Origin: Flavobacterium beibuense
GTDB lineage: Bacteria; Bacteroidota; Bacteroidia; Flavobacteriales; Flavobacteriaceae
Assembly: GCF_004151245.1 (NCBI RefSeq)
Contig: NZ_JUIW01000003.1
Span: 310,001-374,000, forward strand
DNA: 64,000 nt
Direction: 5' to 3'
A program made the translations under genes and the position numbers. Below are positions 9,201 through 17,420 of this stretch, one piece after another (the first letter of the stretch is position 1; the number at the start of each line of letters is the position of its first letter). The notes under the pieces were generated by a model that did not search any database, was not told the DNA's origin, and saw only the letters and a list, made by a program, of their open reading frames with translations.

Positions 9201-9867
9201 CAAACTGCTGTACGCGTGGCCCTTTTATAAAGGCTACGTTGTCCTTATAAGCCGAAACGATGTCGTTAGGGTTTTCCTGAGATGTTTTCTTGATAAGTTT
9301 GAATAGAGATGATGGTTTTTCCTCACCGTCTATTACAAACGTACCGTTAAATATTTTGTGGCGGCAGTGCTCTGAGTTTACCTGAGAGAAACCAAACACT
9401 TCAGAGTCGGTTAGGTTACGTCCCAGTTTTTCAGAAAGTCCTCTAAGGTATTCTACCTCATCAGGGCTAAGTGCCAGTCCTTCTTTTTCGTTGTAAGCAG
9501 CAATATCGTTAACCTCAAGTATTGGTTCCGGCTGTATGTTTATGGTGTAAATCTCCTGGTTAAGTCCGTTATACTTTTGCGAAAGCATAGGGTCAAAATC
9601 AGTGTTGTCTTCTGTAGTTTTTTCAAACTCTTCAATCCTCACAATACCCTCAATACCCATGTTTTGGGTAATCTCAACGGCATTGGTACTCCATGGAGTG
9701 ATCATGGTAGCTCTCGGGCCAACAAAAAAATCCGTCAGTACGGATTTCTCTATTTTATGTGCGTTGCCAAAAAGCCAGTTCAGTTTTGAAATATCCTCTG
9801 TAGAAAGTTCGTTTTGCGATTGTACTGCAAATACGGTATTCGTCTGGTTTCCGAAGAAATGGATCAT
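6205..9867 (-). CDS. purL: Phosphoribosylformylglycinamidine synthase, single-chain
   Basis: PurL turns FGAR, glutamine and ATP into FGAM in purine synthesis. At 1220 aa it is the large, single-chain form. The N-terminal PurS-like and linker region has GRNLTDSEVFGFSQVNSEHC near 150. Two AIRS-type halves follow (KAETHNFPTTVEPFNGAATG near 240, then PTGKDSLSMK near 720). A C-terminal class-I glutaminase carries the nucleophile loop GICNGCQLF and the PHIERSMFQWNW His-Glu pair. All blocks are intact and in order. The gene is flanked by a terminator and by a promoter-bearing gap upstream, so it is probably monocistronic; I saw no purine riboswitch. Confidence 0.97.
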   Translation of the reverse strand: MIHFFGNQTNTVFAVQSQNELSTEDISKLNWLFGNAHKIEKSVLTDFFVGPRATMITPWSTNAVEITQNMGIEGIVRIEEFEKTTEDNTDFDPMLSQKYNGLNQEIYTINIQPEPILEVNDIAAYNEKEGLALSPDEVEYLRGLSEKLGRNLTDSEVFGFSQVNSEHCRHKIFNGTFVIDGEEKPSSLFKLIKKTSQENPNDIVSAYKDNVAFIKGPRVQQFAPKTADKPDFYDVKEFDSVISIKAETHNFPTTVEPFNGAATGSGGEIRDRLAGGQGSLPLAGTAVYMTSYSRLEENRPWENGMDERKWLYQTPMDILIKASNGASDFGNKFGQPLISGSVLTFEHEEDARKLGFDKVIMLAGGIGYGKESQSKKQKPQTGDKVVILGGENYRIGMGGAAVSSADTGEFSSGIELNAIQRSNPEMQKRAANAVRGLVESDNNPIVSIHDHGAGGHLNCLSELVEETGGKIDLDKLPVGDPTLSAKEIIGNESQERMGLVIGQKDLDTLKRIADRERSPMYAVGDVTGDHRFTFESATTGAKPMDFALEDMFGSSPKTIMTDKTVKTKYTNPEYSENNIHSYLNQVLQLEAVACKDWLTNKVDRCVGGRVAKQQTAGPIQLPLNNVGVMALDFAGKEGIATSIGHSPVAALADAAAGSRTAIAEALSNIVWAPMKDGLKSVSLSANWMWACKNEGEDARLYEAVEACSNFAIELGINIPTGKDSLSMKQKYPNGDVIAPGTVIISAAGNCNDINKVVEPVLKRNGGNIYYINLSGDAFKLGGSSFAQVLNKVGNDVPTIKDAAKFKTAFNTIQELIRNGKIAAGHDIGSGGLITTLLEMSFAEVNLGAEYDLTALNEADTVKALFNENIALVIQADAAVEAELAKNGVNFTLIGKPMEGPVVTVKNGDCNLTFDVTETRDTWYRTSYLLDQKQSGKVKAQERFDNYKNQPLTYSFPSHFNGKKVAVDSSKPRPKAAIIREKGSNSEREMANAMYLAGFDVKDVHMTDLISGRETLEDIQFIGAVGGFSNSDVLGSAKGWAGAFLYNEKAKTALENFFKREDTLSVGICNGCQLFIELGLINPDHENKPKMLHNDSHKHESAFTSVTVQENNSVMLSTLAGSTLGVWISHGEGKFSMPYAETEYNIVAKYGYNGYPANPNGSSFDVAMMASNDGRHLVMMPHIERSMFQWNWAYYPEGRQDEVTPWHEAFVNARKWIENRK

Positions 9868-9959
9868 TAGAAAAAGTAGTTACGTTGTTGAAAGTGCAAA
9901 ATTAATCTAATTTTCCATAACTGGCAATACCATAAATGCCTATTTGTGCATTTGGTTAT

Positions 9960-10065
9960 TTGTTGATTTGGAGTAGGGTAGTCACAGCGTTTTAAGCTGT
10001 GGGTTTTCTGTCATTGCGAATAGGAACGACCTCGCTAAGCGTGGCAGGCTTTGGCAATCTCAGCA
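9960..10065. repeat. Repeat patch between purL and a membrane protein gene
   Basis: A GTCATTGCGAATAGGAACGAC...GGCAATCT copy carries an extra insert (CTCGCTAAGCGTGGCAGGCTT), a variant also seen near 47620 and 53680. No gene is seen in the 275 bp between purL and 10144. Confidence 0.6.
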
Positions 10066-10143
10066 AAGAGTGTGTTGTATTTTGTTCCTGGGCTTTGTAT
10101 GTTTTTAAAGAATCTTTATTTTCGTATCCTTCAAACACACCAC

Positions 10144-10923
10144 ATGCAAAATAAACTAGGTTTCCCGGTATTTTTTAATCTTGTAAAAGGTAATAAACTG
10201 TTTTGGCTGGGTTTAGCATTTACAGCTTTAGGTATTTTTGTTTTTCTGCCATTAAGCTTAATACTTCCTTCTTTGGCAGACGCTCACAAAAAATATAATC
10301 ACGAGCTTATATATGAAAAGGGAATTGAAAAAGAAGCTGTAATAAACAAGATTACGGTAAAAAAGAATGTTACTTATAATAAACAGCACCCTGTTTTAAT
10401 TTCCTATTCTTATGATGATAACGGAAAAAAGGTGTATGATAAATTTGAAACTCTTGATTTGCATAAACAGGATAATATGTTTTCTAACATGCATAAAAAA
10501 GTGAAAATAAAAGTATACAACGGCCAGTCGGCTATTGTTGGTTTAGAGCCCTTTGCTTTTATATTTCCGGGGTTTAAGGCTTTTTTCCCTTTTCCGCTTG
10601 CAGGAATAATTATGCTTATGATAGGAATACTGCCGGCGCTTAAAGTATACAGGATTTACAAAAACGGAACAGAGCGTGAAGCCCAAATCTATGCTTTGAT
10701 GCCTGTTTCTTCTGGAGTGCTTATTACTGCCGCTGTTACCAGAAAAGCGTCTGTAGATTACCATTATCTTTCTAAAAACGGAAATAAACTACTGGGGCAC
10801 GCTACAGCCCCAATTGGTTTTTTAGCCAATAATGCAGTGAATGATACCGTGAGTATATATGTATCTGCTGATGATGAAACCAAATCGTACCTTTCTCCTA
10901 AGTATTTGATGAGGAAGTATTAG
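10144..10923 (+). CDS. DUF3592-like membrane protein
   Basis: Two membrane segments (GLAFTALGIFVFLPLSLILP and FPFPLAGIIMLMIGILPAL) flank an extracytoplasmic domain of about 110 aa with the pattern seen in DUF3592 proteins: KEAVINKITVKKN, then VLISYSYDDNGKKVYDKFE, then KVKIKVYNGQSAIVGLEPF. A second, C-terminal copy of the same small beta fold follows. Function is unknown. I chose the ATG at 10144 rather than the in-frame upstream start because the preceding 31 codons run through a dispersed repeat. The next gene, 28 bp downstream, encodes a shorter relative. Confidence 0.65.
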   Translation: MQNKLGFPVFFNLVKGNKLFWLGLAFTALGIFVFLPLSLILPSLADAHKKYNHELIYEKGIEKEAVINKITVKKNVTYNKQHPVLISYSYDDNGKKVYDKFETLDLHKQDNMFSNMHKKVKIKVYNGQSAIVGLEPFAFIFPGFKAFFPFPLAGIIMLMIGILPALKVYRIYKNGTEREAQIYALMPVSSGVLITAAVTRKASVDYHYLSKNGNKLLGHATAPIGFLANNAVNDTVSIYVSADDETKSYLSPKYLMRKY

Positions 10924-10951
10924 TAAAACAACTATTTACCCCATACTTATA

Positions 10952-11452
10952 ATGAATAAAAGAAAAATTAAGCTTTCTGTATTCTTTAAAATTTTACATA
11001 CTAATATTTATAATAGTATAGTATTTTATTTTGGTCTCTTGTTCATAGCTTTTTCTTTAGTGTTTTTATTTTTTACTTTAATAGTGATTATAATTACCAG
11101 CATAAAACACTTTAACCAAAATATTTATATTCCTATATTGATAGGTTTAGGGACTGTTTTATGGGGAATTTTTATAGCTTTTATTGGAGGAAGAAAATCT
11201 CTTAAAACATATAATTTGTATAAAACAGGCATTGTAAGGGATGCAGAAATTGATACAATAGCTGTTTTTCCCAATAAAGGAATAAGGGTTACTTATCATT
11301 ATGACGTGTCTAATGAACAAATAGTATATGGAAATACTTTTTCAAAGAATTATTTACTCATGGATAAAGAATCGGGCGATAAAATAAAAATATTTGTTGA
11401 CCCAAATAATGAAAGTAATTCGGTTTTAGTTCCCCACAATATAACTATATAA
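10952..11452 (+). CDS. DUF3592-like membrane protein, shorter paralogue
   Basis: The 166-aa product has two membrane segments (about residues 20-48 and 58-78) followed by one extracytoplasmic beta domain (GIVRDAEIDTIAV, VTYHYDVSNEQIVYGNTF, GDKIKIFVDPNNESNSVL). That order of elements repeats the C-terminal half of the protein encoded immediately upstream, so the pair looks like a partial tandem duplication. It is more AT-rich than its neighbour. Probably in one operon with 10144-10923. Function unknown. Confidence 0.6.
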   Translation: MNKRKIKLSVFFKILHTNIYNSIVFYFGLLFIAFSLVFLFFTLIVIIITSIKHFNQNIYIPILIGLGTVLWGIFIAFIGGRKSLKTYNLYKTGIVRDAEIDTIAVFPNKGIRVTYHYDVSNEQIVYGNTFSKNYLLMDKESGDKIKIFVDPNNESNSVLVPHNITI

Positions 11453-11456
11453 CAAC

Positions 11457-11666
11457 CTACCTAAACCTTACACGGTTTCGGTAAATGCTAATGCCTTCAA
11501 AATTTAGCAGTATTCCTATAATACTTATTAAAAGTAAAATAATAAGGAGACTGAAATGAATCCAGTTATTAAGGGTTTGCGAATAGGTTACTCCTGCAAT
11601 AAGGGTATACAGACTAAGGATTACTCCTAAAATAGAGATAGATAAAATTGAGATTTTAATTTTCAT
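11457..11666 (-). CDS. Small two-span membrane protein
   Basis: The 69-aa product is almost entirely two hydrophobic helices (ISILGVILSLYTLIAGV; FSLLIILLLISIIGILLNF) with a basic tail (YRNRVRFR). The ATG at 11664-11666 is preferred to the upstream in-frame start because the extra 20 residues are not hydrophobic and have no typical signal. It is convergent with the DUF3592-like gene, ending 5 bp from it. No family is recognised, and such short hydrophobic frames can be fortuitous. Confidence 0.4.
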   Translation of the reverse strand: MKIKISILSISILGVILSLYTLIAGVTYSQTLNNWIHFSLLIILLLISIIGILLNFEGISIYRNRVRFR

Positions 11667-11960
11667 GATAAGTTGCTTTAAAAAAGTAGTGGGGTTAAAG
11701 CAAATTTGTAGAGTATGCCGTCTCACGATAGTTTTTTCTTAATCGTATGCCTAACAAAACTATCATTTAAGATTCAGGATTACTACAAATGTAAGCTATT
11801 TAGTTGATTTATAGTGTATAACATTCGTCTTATTATCATATAACGAAAACTTTGTGATAAACAGCAGTAAACCCATATATGTTACCTATCTTTATTGAAG
11901 TATTGTTTACGGATAAATATGTTATTCCGTTAAATACTGCTTAATCAACCAATAAATAAT
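11667..11960. other. Intergenic region upstream of the NYN-LOTUS gene
   Basis: This 294-bp AT-rich gap carries the promoters of two divergent genes, but I could not fix a clear -33/-7 pair. No repeat, RNA gene or further reading frame stands out. Confidence 0.4.
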
Positions 11961-12713
11961 ATGGATAACAAGTTTAATATAGCCGTGCTTATAGACGGCG
12001 ATAATGCCCAGCCGAAACTGATACAGGCTATTATAGAAGAGGTGTCAAAATACGGTAAGGCAACTATAAGAAGAATATATGGCGACTGGACCACTCCGCA
12101 AATGAACGGATGGAAAGAAGTGATAAACCAGCAGTCGTTCAATCCTGTACAAAAATTTGCTTATACATCGGGCAAGAACTCAACCGACAGTTCGCTGATT
12201 ATTGATGCTATGGATATACTGCACAGTAAAAACGTAGAGGGTTTTTGTATTGTATCAAGCGACAGCGATTATACCGGGCTGGCAAAAAGGATACGTGAAG
12301 GGGGTGTATTTGTTATGGGAATAGGGCAAAAGAAAACGCCTGTTGCCTTTGTACAGTCGTGTGAGATATTTACCTATACCGAAAACATTGCCACCGAAAT
12401 TGAAGAGGAAGAGCATGAAGAAGAGGTTAAAACGGCTACAGCCAAAGCAAAATCAAGGCTAAAGCCGAAACCCGCCATAAGTACAGCCCTAATAGATAAG
12501 GCTTTTGATATCTCTATTAATGAGGATGAGGAGGCTTATATAGCCACCATAGGTTCTAACCTAAGGAAAATTGACCCCAGTTTTGACCCCAGGGCTTTTG
12601 GCTATAAAACGCTTACACAGCTGTTTCAAAACCTCCCTAAATACGAGATTCTGAAAAATGTGGTAAACGGACTTAATCATCCGTTGGTTAAAAAGAAAAA
12701 GGGAAGGAGATAG
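11961..12713 (+). CDS. NYN-domain ribonuclease-like protein with C-terminal LOTUS/OST-HTH domain
   Basis: The N-terminal 145 aa form a LabA-type NYN (PIN-like) domain. LIDGDN (Asp12, Asp14), NSTDSSLIIDAMDIL (Asp76, Asp82) and SSDSDYTGL (Asp101, Asp103) supply the acidic metal-binding site of a putative RNase. An acidic linker and a basic KAKSRLKPKP stretch follow, then a C-terminal OST-HTH/LOTUS domain (SNLRKIDPSFDPRAFGYKTLTQLFQNLPKYEI), a fold that binds RNA or recruits helicases. The length of 250 aa is normal for this two-domain family. Targets are unknown. It ends exactly where the convergent lpxD-like gene ends, with no base between the two stops. Confidence 0.85.
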   Translation: MDNKFNIAVLIDGDNAQPKLIQAIIEEVSKYGKATIRRIYGDWTTPQMNGWKEVINQQSFNPVQKFAYTSGKNSTDSSLIIDAMDILHSKNVEGFCIVSSDSDYTGLAKRIREGGVFVMGIGQKKTPVAFVQSCEIFTYTENIATEIEEEEHEEEVKTATAKAKSRLKPKPAISTALIDKAFDISINEDEEAYIATIGSNLRKIDPSFDPRAFGYKTLTQLFQNLPKYEILKNVVNGLNHPLVKKKKGRR

Positions 12714-13703
12714 CTACGAGGTAGCCATCTTTTTAAGTATGGCCCATTGTTTTAGGGCAAGTCTTCCTTCTACTGCCGGGTAGCCTAATACGGTTTTGCC
12801 CGGAGCCACATCACATGTAACACCCGATCCCGCACCTACAGTAGCACCGCTGCCTATGGTTACGTGGTCTTTAATAGAAGCGCTTCCGCCAATAACTACA
12901 CCGTCACCTAGTGTAACAGATCCTGCAAGGCCACTGTTTCCTGCCATAATACAAAAACGTCCCATAACACTGTTGTGGCCTATTTGTACAAGGTTGTCAA
13001 TCTTACAGCCGTCACCTATAATAGTAGAGCTGAATTTACCCCTGTCTACACAAGAGCCCGATCCTATTTCTACCCTGTTACCTATAACCACATTGCCTAT
13101 TTGAGGTACTTTTGCCAGTCCCTGTTGAGGGCACTGCCTAAAACCAAACCCATCGGCACCTATAGTGCAGTTAGGGTGTAATATGGTGTGGCTGCCTATA
13201 GAGCAACGCTCCCTTATTACCGTACCCGACCATATAACGGTATTAGTACCTATTTTACAATCGTCCAGTATGGTAACGTTAGGGTAAATTACTGCATTAT
13301 CCTGTATTGTGGTATTGGCACCTATATAAGTACCGGCACCTATTTTTACTCCGTTGCCAATAACGGCCGTAGCATGTATTATGGCACTTGGATGTATATC
13401 TTCTTCAAAAACGGGAGGGGCAGGGGCAAAAAGCTCCAACACCTGAGACATGGCTAAATCGGCATTCTTTACCTTAATAAAAGCCCTGTTATCTCCGGGA
13501 GCAATCGCTATGTCATCATTCACCACAGCAACAGATGCTTTAGAATCCTGCCAAAGTTTCTCATATTTTTTATTACCTATAAAAGTAATCTGGTTGGCTT
13601 GTGCCAGTTCCAGTTGTTCGGGCGAATTAATTGTATTTGTTGTGCTGCCTTCTATAACGCCGTTAATAACAGCGTTTATCTGTTGTAATGTGTATGTGTT
13701 CAT
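12714..13703 (-). CDS. lpxD: UDP-3-O-acylglucosamine N-acyltransferase
   Basis: LpxD adds the second 3-hydroxyacyl chain to UDP-acylglucosamine in lipid A synthesis, in the cytoplasm. The 329-aa protein has the N-terminal uridine-binding domain (about 1-100), then a left-handed beta helix of hexapeptide repeats (IGNGVK IGAGTY IGANTT and onward, about 108-300). The catalytic His is in QIGHN (His243), DGFGF is at 184-188, and there is a C-terminal helix. Start and length fit. Bacteroidetes often carry more than one LpxD-like gene, so this could be the second copy rather than the one in the main lipid A cluster. Confidence 0.85.
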   Translation of the reverse strand: MNTYTLQQINAVINGVIEGSTTNTINSPEQLELAQANQITFIGNKKYEKLWQDSKASVAVVNDDIAIAPGDNRAFIKVKNADLAMSQVLELFAPAPPVFEEDIHPSAIIHATAVIGNGVKIGAGTYIGANTTIQDNAVIYPNVTILDDCKIGTNTVIWSGTVIRERCSIGSHTILHPNCTIGADGFGFRQCPQQGLAKVPQIGNVVIGNRVEIGSGSCVDRGKFSSTIIGDGCKIDNLVQIGHNSVMGRFCIMAGNSGLAGSVTLGDGVVIGGSASIKDHVTIGSGATVGAGSGVTCDVAPGKTVLGYPAVEGRLALKQWAILKKMATS

Positions 13704-13905
13704 GTAAAAAGTGGTATTATATCCTACAGTGCTTGGTACAGAAAAATTATAAGTGGAGAGGCAGCTTCTGTCCGGTTATTTTTTAAAACTGCAGATTAAT
13801 ATTAGGGTGTGGAATTTAGTAAAACGCCAAATTAACATATAATATTTTTAAATAACTATAAATTTTTACGTTAATTTTTAAAATATATTACAGGATATAT
13901 ATACG

Positions 13906-14250
13906 CTAAACATAGCCGTGCTCCCGTAGCCAGTCTTTTTCTTCCTGTGCGAGTTTTACTTTATAAGGCATATGGGCATACCGGTTTATAACCTCTAGTG
14001 CCTGTGCTTTCATACAGGCATTTGGGTGACCAAACTCAAGTATAAAGTGTGCTGACCATAAGTCAACAAGGTATTGGTTTTCTTTAAAATAGAGCGCAAA
14101 GCCTTCGTTCCCCCGTCGGGAAATAAGTTCACGGGCTAAACTGCACAGACTAATATAGTTTGCATTTGTATAAATCCTTTCGTTAGAAGGAGTATAGCCG
14201 TCAAAATACATTTTTCTGCACAGAAATAAAAAGGACATTCCTGTGTTCAT
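13906..14250 (-). CDS. Uncharacterised 114-aa helical protein
   Basis: I recognise no named family. The sequence is helical with regularly spaced aromatics (LWSAHFILEFGHPNACMKAQALEVINRYA near 70-98) and looks like a short alpha-solenoid or HEAT-like unit. No signal peptide or membrane span is seen. I prefer the ATG at 14248-14250 (MNTGMSFLF) over the one 13 codons upstream because the upstream residues look untranslated. It is transcribed alone, between two terminator- or promoter-bearing gaps. Confidence 0.5.
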   Translation of the reverse strand: MNTGMSFLFLCRKMYFDGYTPSNERIYTNANYISLCSLARELISRRGNEGFALYFKENQYLVDLWSAHFILEFGHPNACMKAQALEVINRYAHMPYKVKLAQEEKDWLREHGYV

Positions 14251-14397
14251 GGTTGGTAGTGATTTGGGTATCGTAAATTTAACCAACAAATGTTAAAAAA
14301 TGTTAAAACAGATAGTGTTATTCGACAGCTATAATATGTATTTCGTCGATTTTGTGTTAAAGCCACATATTGTGCTGATTTACAGGTGGTAAAAAAA

Positions 14398-14420
14398 ATC
14401 CCGCCTGAAGAGGCGGGATT
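14398..14420 (-). terminator. Terminator of the DUF1579 lipoprotein gene
   Basis: ATCCCGCC and GGCGGGAT pair around TGAAGA. On the minus strand the stem is followed by a run of Ts. Confidence 0.8.
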
Positions 14421-14459
14421 GGGGATATAAAATTATTCGGGGGAATAATTCTAAAAAAA

Positions 14460-15104
14460 TTATTTTCTGGTCAATACCAGCTCCATACTTTTATATTCGC
14501 TACCTCCTTTAGGGGTTTCAAACATCTGCATTTTACGGGTGTTTTCGTCTACGATTTCATAGATTTCGCGAATTTTCTTTGGCTGTTTAGTCGCTGGGTC
14601 TACAGCACTTCCTTCAAGAGTTGTAGTGCGGGTATTACCATTGTAAGTACCCTTAAGTACCATCATACCTGTACCCATATTGTCTATCCAGGTAGAAGTA
14701 AATTCATTGCTTGCATTATCAAAAGCTAATGTGGCAATTCCTTCAAACGGCATACCCATCATATCGCCGCTGTAGGTAGATTTTTGGTAACGTCCGCCAA
14801 GTATCATTTCAATTTCGCAGCCGGCAGTTTGTTTTTCGGCAGGAGCATCAGGACCCATCCAAAAAGTCATATCACAATTCCATTTGCCTTCTTCATCGGT
14901 CATAAGTTTGTGCATGTCTCCGGGAGTCATGTAAGCTTCCCATGCCTGAGCCATTGCGGCAGAGTCCATGGCCATTTGCGGAGCAGGTTCTTCGGTTTTA
15001 ACCGTGTCATTCACAACGGCATCTCCATTGTCCATTTTTTCTTCCTTTTTACACGAAGTAAGGCATAGCGCAACAGCTGAAAGCGTAACATAGATTTTTT
15101 TCAT
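14460..15104 (-). CDS. DUF1579 family lipoprotein
   Basis: The ATG at 15102-15104 opens a lipoprotein signal (MKKIYVTLSAVALCLTSCKK, lipobox LTSC, Cys20). After an acidic linker comes a DUF1579 domain: HKLMTDEEGKWNCDMTFWMGP, then GGRYQKSTYSGDMMGMPFEG, TFDNASNEFTSTWIDNMGTG and GTYNGNTRTTTLEG. It is a lipocalin-like beta barrel whose ligand is unknown. The in-frame upstream extension of 67 codons is not plausible because it puts the signal peptide inside the protein. Probably anchored in the inner or outer membrane facing the periplasm. Confidence 0.8.
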   Translation of the reverse strand: MKKIYVTLSAVALCLTSCKKEEKMDNGDAVVNDTVKTEEPAPQMAMDSAAMAQAWEAYMTPGDMHKLMTDEEGKWNCDMTFWMGPDAPAEKQTAGCEIEMILGGRYQKSTYSGDMMGMPFEGIATLAFDNASNEFTSTWIDNMGTGMMVLKGTYNGNTRTTTLEGSAVDPATKQPKKIREIYEIVDENTRKMQMFETPKGGSEYKSMELVLTRK

Positions 15105-15171
15105 AATTGTTTGAATTTGTGGTTTGTATAACAAATTTATGAAAAAAAAGTATAGGTAAACTAAGAATTTA

Positions 15172-16728
15172 TCAATCTTCAGAGAAAGCAGCACTTTCGT
15201 ATGCTCCGGCATCGGGAGCTGTAGTGTTTCGTGTTGTATTAACAATATCAAACGGAACCTGTGCAGCCGTAGAGGTATTGCCCAATCCGTTTGCTGCCGA
15301 CTCATCACTGATGTTCAGTTTATTATTGGAAGGATCTTCAAAAAACGGTTTATAAGTTGTAGAATTTTGTGCTATTCTACATCCGTTAAACAATAACTGA
15401 TTACCAAAGTTGTACATAGGATTATCTGTAAAACGGTTGGTACTGTCTATAAACTTAATAAAGCAGTTATTGAATTTATATTCAAACGGCAGTTCGCCCA
15501 CACGGTCTAAAAGGAAACCAAAGTTTGAGGTACCGTAAAGTATACAGTTGTCAAAAGTTGCGGTAAGGTTATTTACCAATATTGCCTCTTCGGTTTCCTG
15601 ATAATCGCTTATAAGTACCGGAACCTGGTTAAAGCTGTTAAAGTAGTTGGCAAAGGTACAATGCTTAAAGCTGTAAAAACCTCCCAGTGTAGCGGCAAAC
15701 GATGCCTGCCCTGCCATGTTGATTACTACGTTTTCGCCATAAATAGTACCGTTGCGTGACAGTAATCCTACATTGCTGGAATTGTATAAATGTACATTTC
15801 TAAGGCGAAGTGCCTGTGGCGTACCGTTATTGCCTTCCATTAAAATACCTACCGTATTGTTTTTAATTATGGCATTATTAAAGTTGGATGTACTGCCTTC
15901 CTGCAGCCATATAGCACCCCATTGTCCAGGTATATCGGCAAAATCAGGCTCCAGCCTGTCGCCTTCAAAAATTACCTGATTCGCTTCTGTTGCGGGGTCG
16001 GTTGGGCTTCCTATATTCATGTTAGCGCCGTTACGCACTATAAGACCCGAATTAGCATGGAAATGTACCCTTGCACCCGGATTAACGGTAAGTGTCTTAC
16101 CCGGAGGTACTGCGCCATATCCGTACACTACATACGGTTTGGTATTGGTCCATATAAGTTCGTTGCCGTTTTCGGTTTCATCAAGGTTAAAACCGTATAT
16201 CTGGGTGTCGTCTTCTTCGCTTATTGGGATACTTTCATACTGGCCTTCGTCATTACGCTGTGGGAACAGGAATATAGCATCCTGAACCAGTGTAACCAGT
16301 TCCACTTTTTGCGGAGCCGACTGTGTGCTGTGAAACTCAATATGATCGGTATATAAAAAAGTATTTTCGTTATTGGTAAACTCGGTGTAGTCTATTGTGG
16401 TTTCAATAAAAATAAACATACTGTCTTTAGCCAGCAGTTCCACATCGTTAAATACACGTCCCGGCATACCGTCTACCATCAGTCGGTACTTAGAGTCGTT
16501 GCCCTGTGCCAGTTGCAGGGTAGGTATTTTAATATCCTTATCGCTTCGGTTGTATACTTTTAGGGTATAAGTGCTGGAGCCAATGTTTGTAAACACGGTA
16601 TCAAGGTACACTGTATCTTTAGAAAACTCGAGTCCGCCCGGGTTTGGCTCAAATTCAAAATCATTTCGGCATGAAGTAAGCGAAACGGCAAATATCCCAA
16701 ATACAAGCAACAGAAAGCTATAGCGCAT
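15172..16728 (-). CDS. Lipoprotein with right-handed beta-helix repeats
   Basis: This 518-aa product has a lipoprotein signal (MRYSFLLLVFGIFAVSLTSC). An N-terminal beta domain covers about residues 20-150 (DTVYLDTVFTNIGSSTYTLKVYNRSD, a CARDB or Ig-like start). A long beta helix of short parallel repeats follows: GLIVRNGANMNIG, AIIKNNTVGILMEG, LRLRNVHLYNSSNVGLL, FDNCILYGTSNFGF. Such helices bind or cleave polysaccharide in other families; no catalytic residue can be assigned here. It is probably exposed at the cell surface. The gene lies 67 bp upstream of the DUF1579 lipoprotein gene on the same strand, so the two may be co-transcribed. Confidence 0.7.
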   Translation of the reverse strand: MRYSFLLLVFGIFAVSLTSCRNDFEFEPNPGGLEFSKDTVYLDTVFTNIGSSTYTLKVYNRSDKDIKIPTLQLAQGNDSKYRLMVDGMPGRVFNDVELLAKDSMFIFIETTIDYTEFTNNENTFLYTDHIEFHSTQSAPQKVELVTLVQDAIFLFPQRNDEGQYESIPISEEDDTQIYGFNLDETENGNELIWTNTKPYVVYGYGAVPPGKTLTVNPGARVHFHANSGLIVRNGANMNIGSPTDPATEANQVIFEGDRLEPDFADIPGQWGAIWLQEGSTSNFNNAIIKNNTVGILMEGNNGTPQALRLRNVHLYNSSNVGLLSRNGTIYGENVVINMAGQASFAATLGGFYSFKHCTFANYFNSFNQVPVLISDYQETEEAILVNNLTATFDNCILYGTSNFGFLLDRVGELPFEYKFNNCFIKFIDSTNRFTDNPMYNFGNQLLFNGCRIAQNSTTYKPFFEDPSNNKLNISDESAANGLGNTSTAAQVPFDIVNTTRNTTAPDAGAYESAAFSED

Positions 16729-16829
16729 AAATAACAATTTTTGGTAAAAGTAGCCATTAATTTGAAAAGTAAAAAAACAGCTGAATAGTTAACGGGGAAA
16801 ATAGTGATTTAGTTTGTAGGGAATAGTTT

Positions 16830-17285
16830 TTAAAGCTGGTGACTTTTTAGGATGCTTATTGCCTTATCGGCGTATTCCATTGTAAGACCTGTTATTGAGT
16901 TGGTAATGACTAGTCGTTCTTTATACTCTGGAGGCAATCCGTTTAATGACTTGTCATCATCAATGATTACATAGTTGTCAATTTTCGGGTTATTATTAAT
17001 CCAGTACAAAACCTCTTCTTTACGGGATGATAGTTTTGTTTCTTCTAATCGTGTAATTGAAGCCGTAATACCACGCAGTTCAAACATTTCTTCCCATTGT
17101 TTGATGGAATATAAATACTTATGAGATGTGGTTAATATTATAGATGCTTTAGTTTCTTCAAGTATCTTATTAAGGCTTTTTACTGCTTCTTTGCTAAAAG
17201 CTGAAAAACCGTCTTCAAGCATTTCAACCTTTTTCCAGGGAGATGCATGTAACATAACACCGTCTATGTCTAAAAGCACTAACAT
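16830..17285 (-). CDS. HAD-like hydrolase domain protein
   Basis: The first residues are MLVLLDIDGVML, giving the HAD motif I aspartates at 6 and 8. Motif II is probably IILTTSHKY, and a C-terminal acidic motif is VIIDDDKSLNGL. This arrangement is that of the small HAD domain also found in Swiss-army-knife RNA-repair proteins (HAD_SAK). The substrate is unknown; 151 aa is short, without a cap domain. I chose the ATG at 17283-17285 since the HAD strand must begin at the N-terminus. Confidence 0.65.
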   Translation of the reverse strand: MLVLLDIDGVMLHASPWKKVEMLEDGFSAFSKEAVKSLNKILEETKASIILTTSHKYLYSIKQWEEMFELRGITASITRLEETKLSSRKEEVLYWINNNPKIDNYVIIDDDKSLNGLPPEYKERLVITNSITGLTMEYADKAISILKSHQL

Positions 17286-17420
17286 TTTGTAAATATAATC
17301 AAGATGCTGAATTTTATTTCCAAATAGTAAGCCTCCATTCAAAATTTAAAATTCATCATTTAAAATAGTATTTAGCAACTCTGTAACTTTCCTTAACTTT
17401 ACACTCCTAAAAAACAATAC

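Noticed and set aside
10051..10143. Upstream in-frame extension of the DUF3592-like gene
   Set aside because: It runs through a repeat copy and puts the membrane segment too far in; the ATG at 10144 is a better start.
11667..11960. Possible riboswitch or ncRNA upstream of the NYN-LOTUS gene
   Set aside because: AT-rich with no conserved stem or known aptamer pattern that I could see.
12796..13707. Plus-strand frames opposite lpxD
   Set aside because: Shadows produced by the hexapeptide repeat codon pattern.
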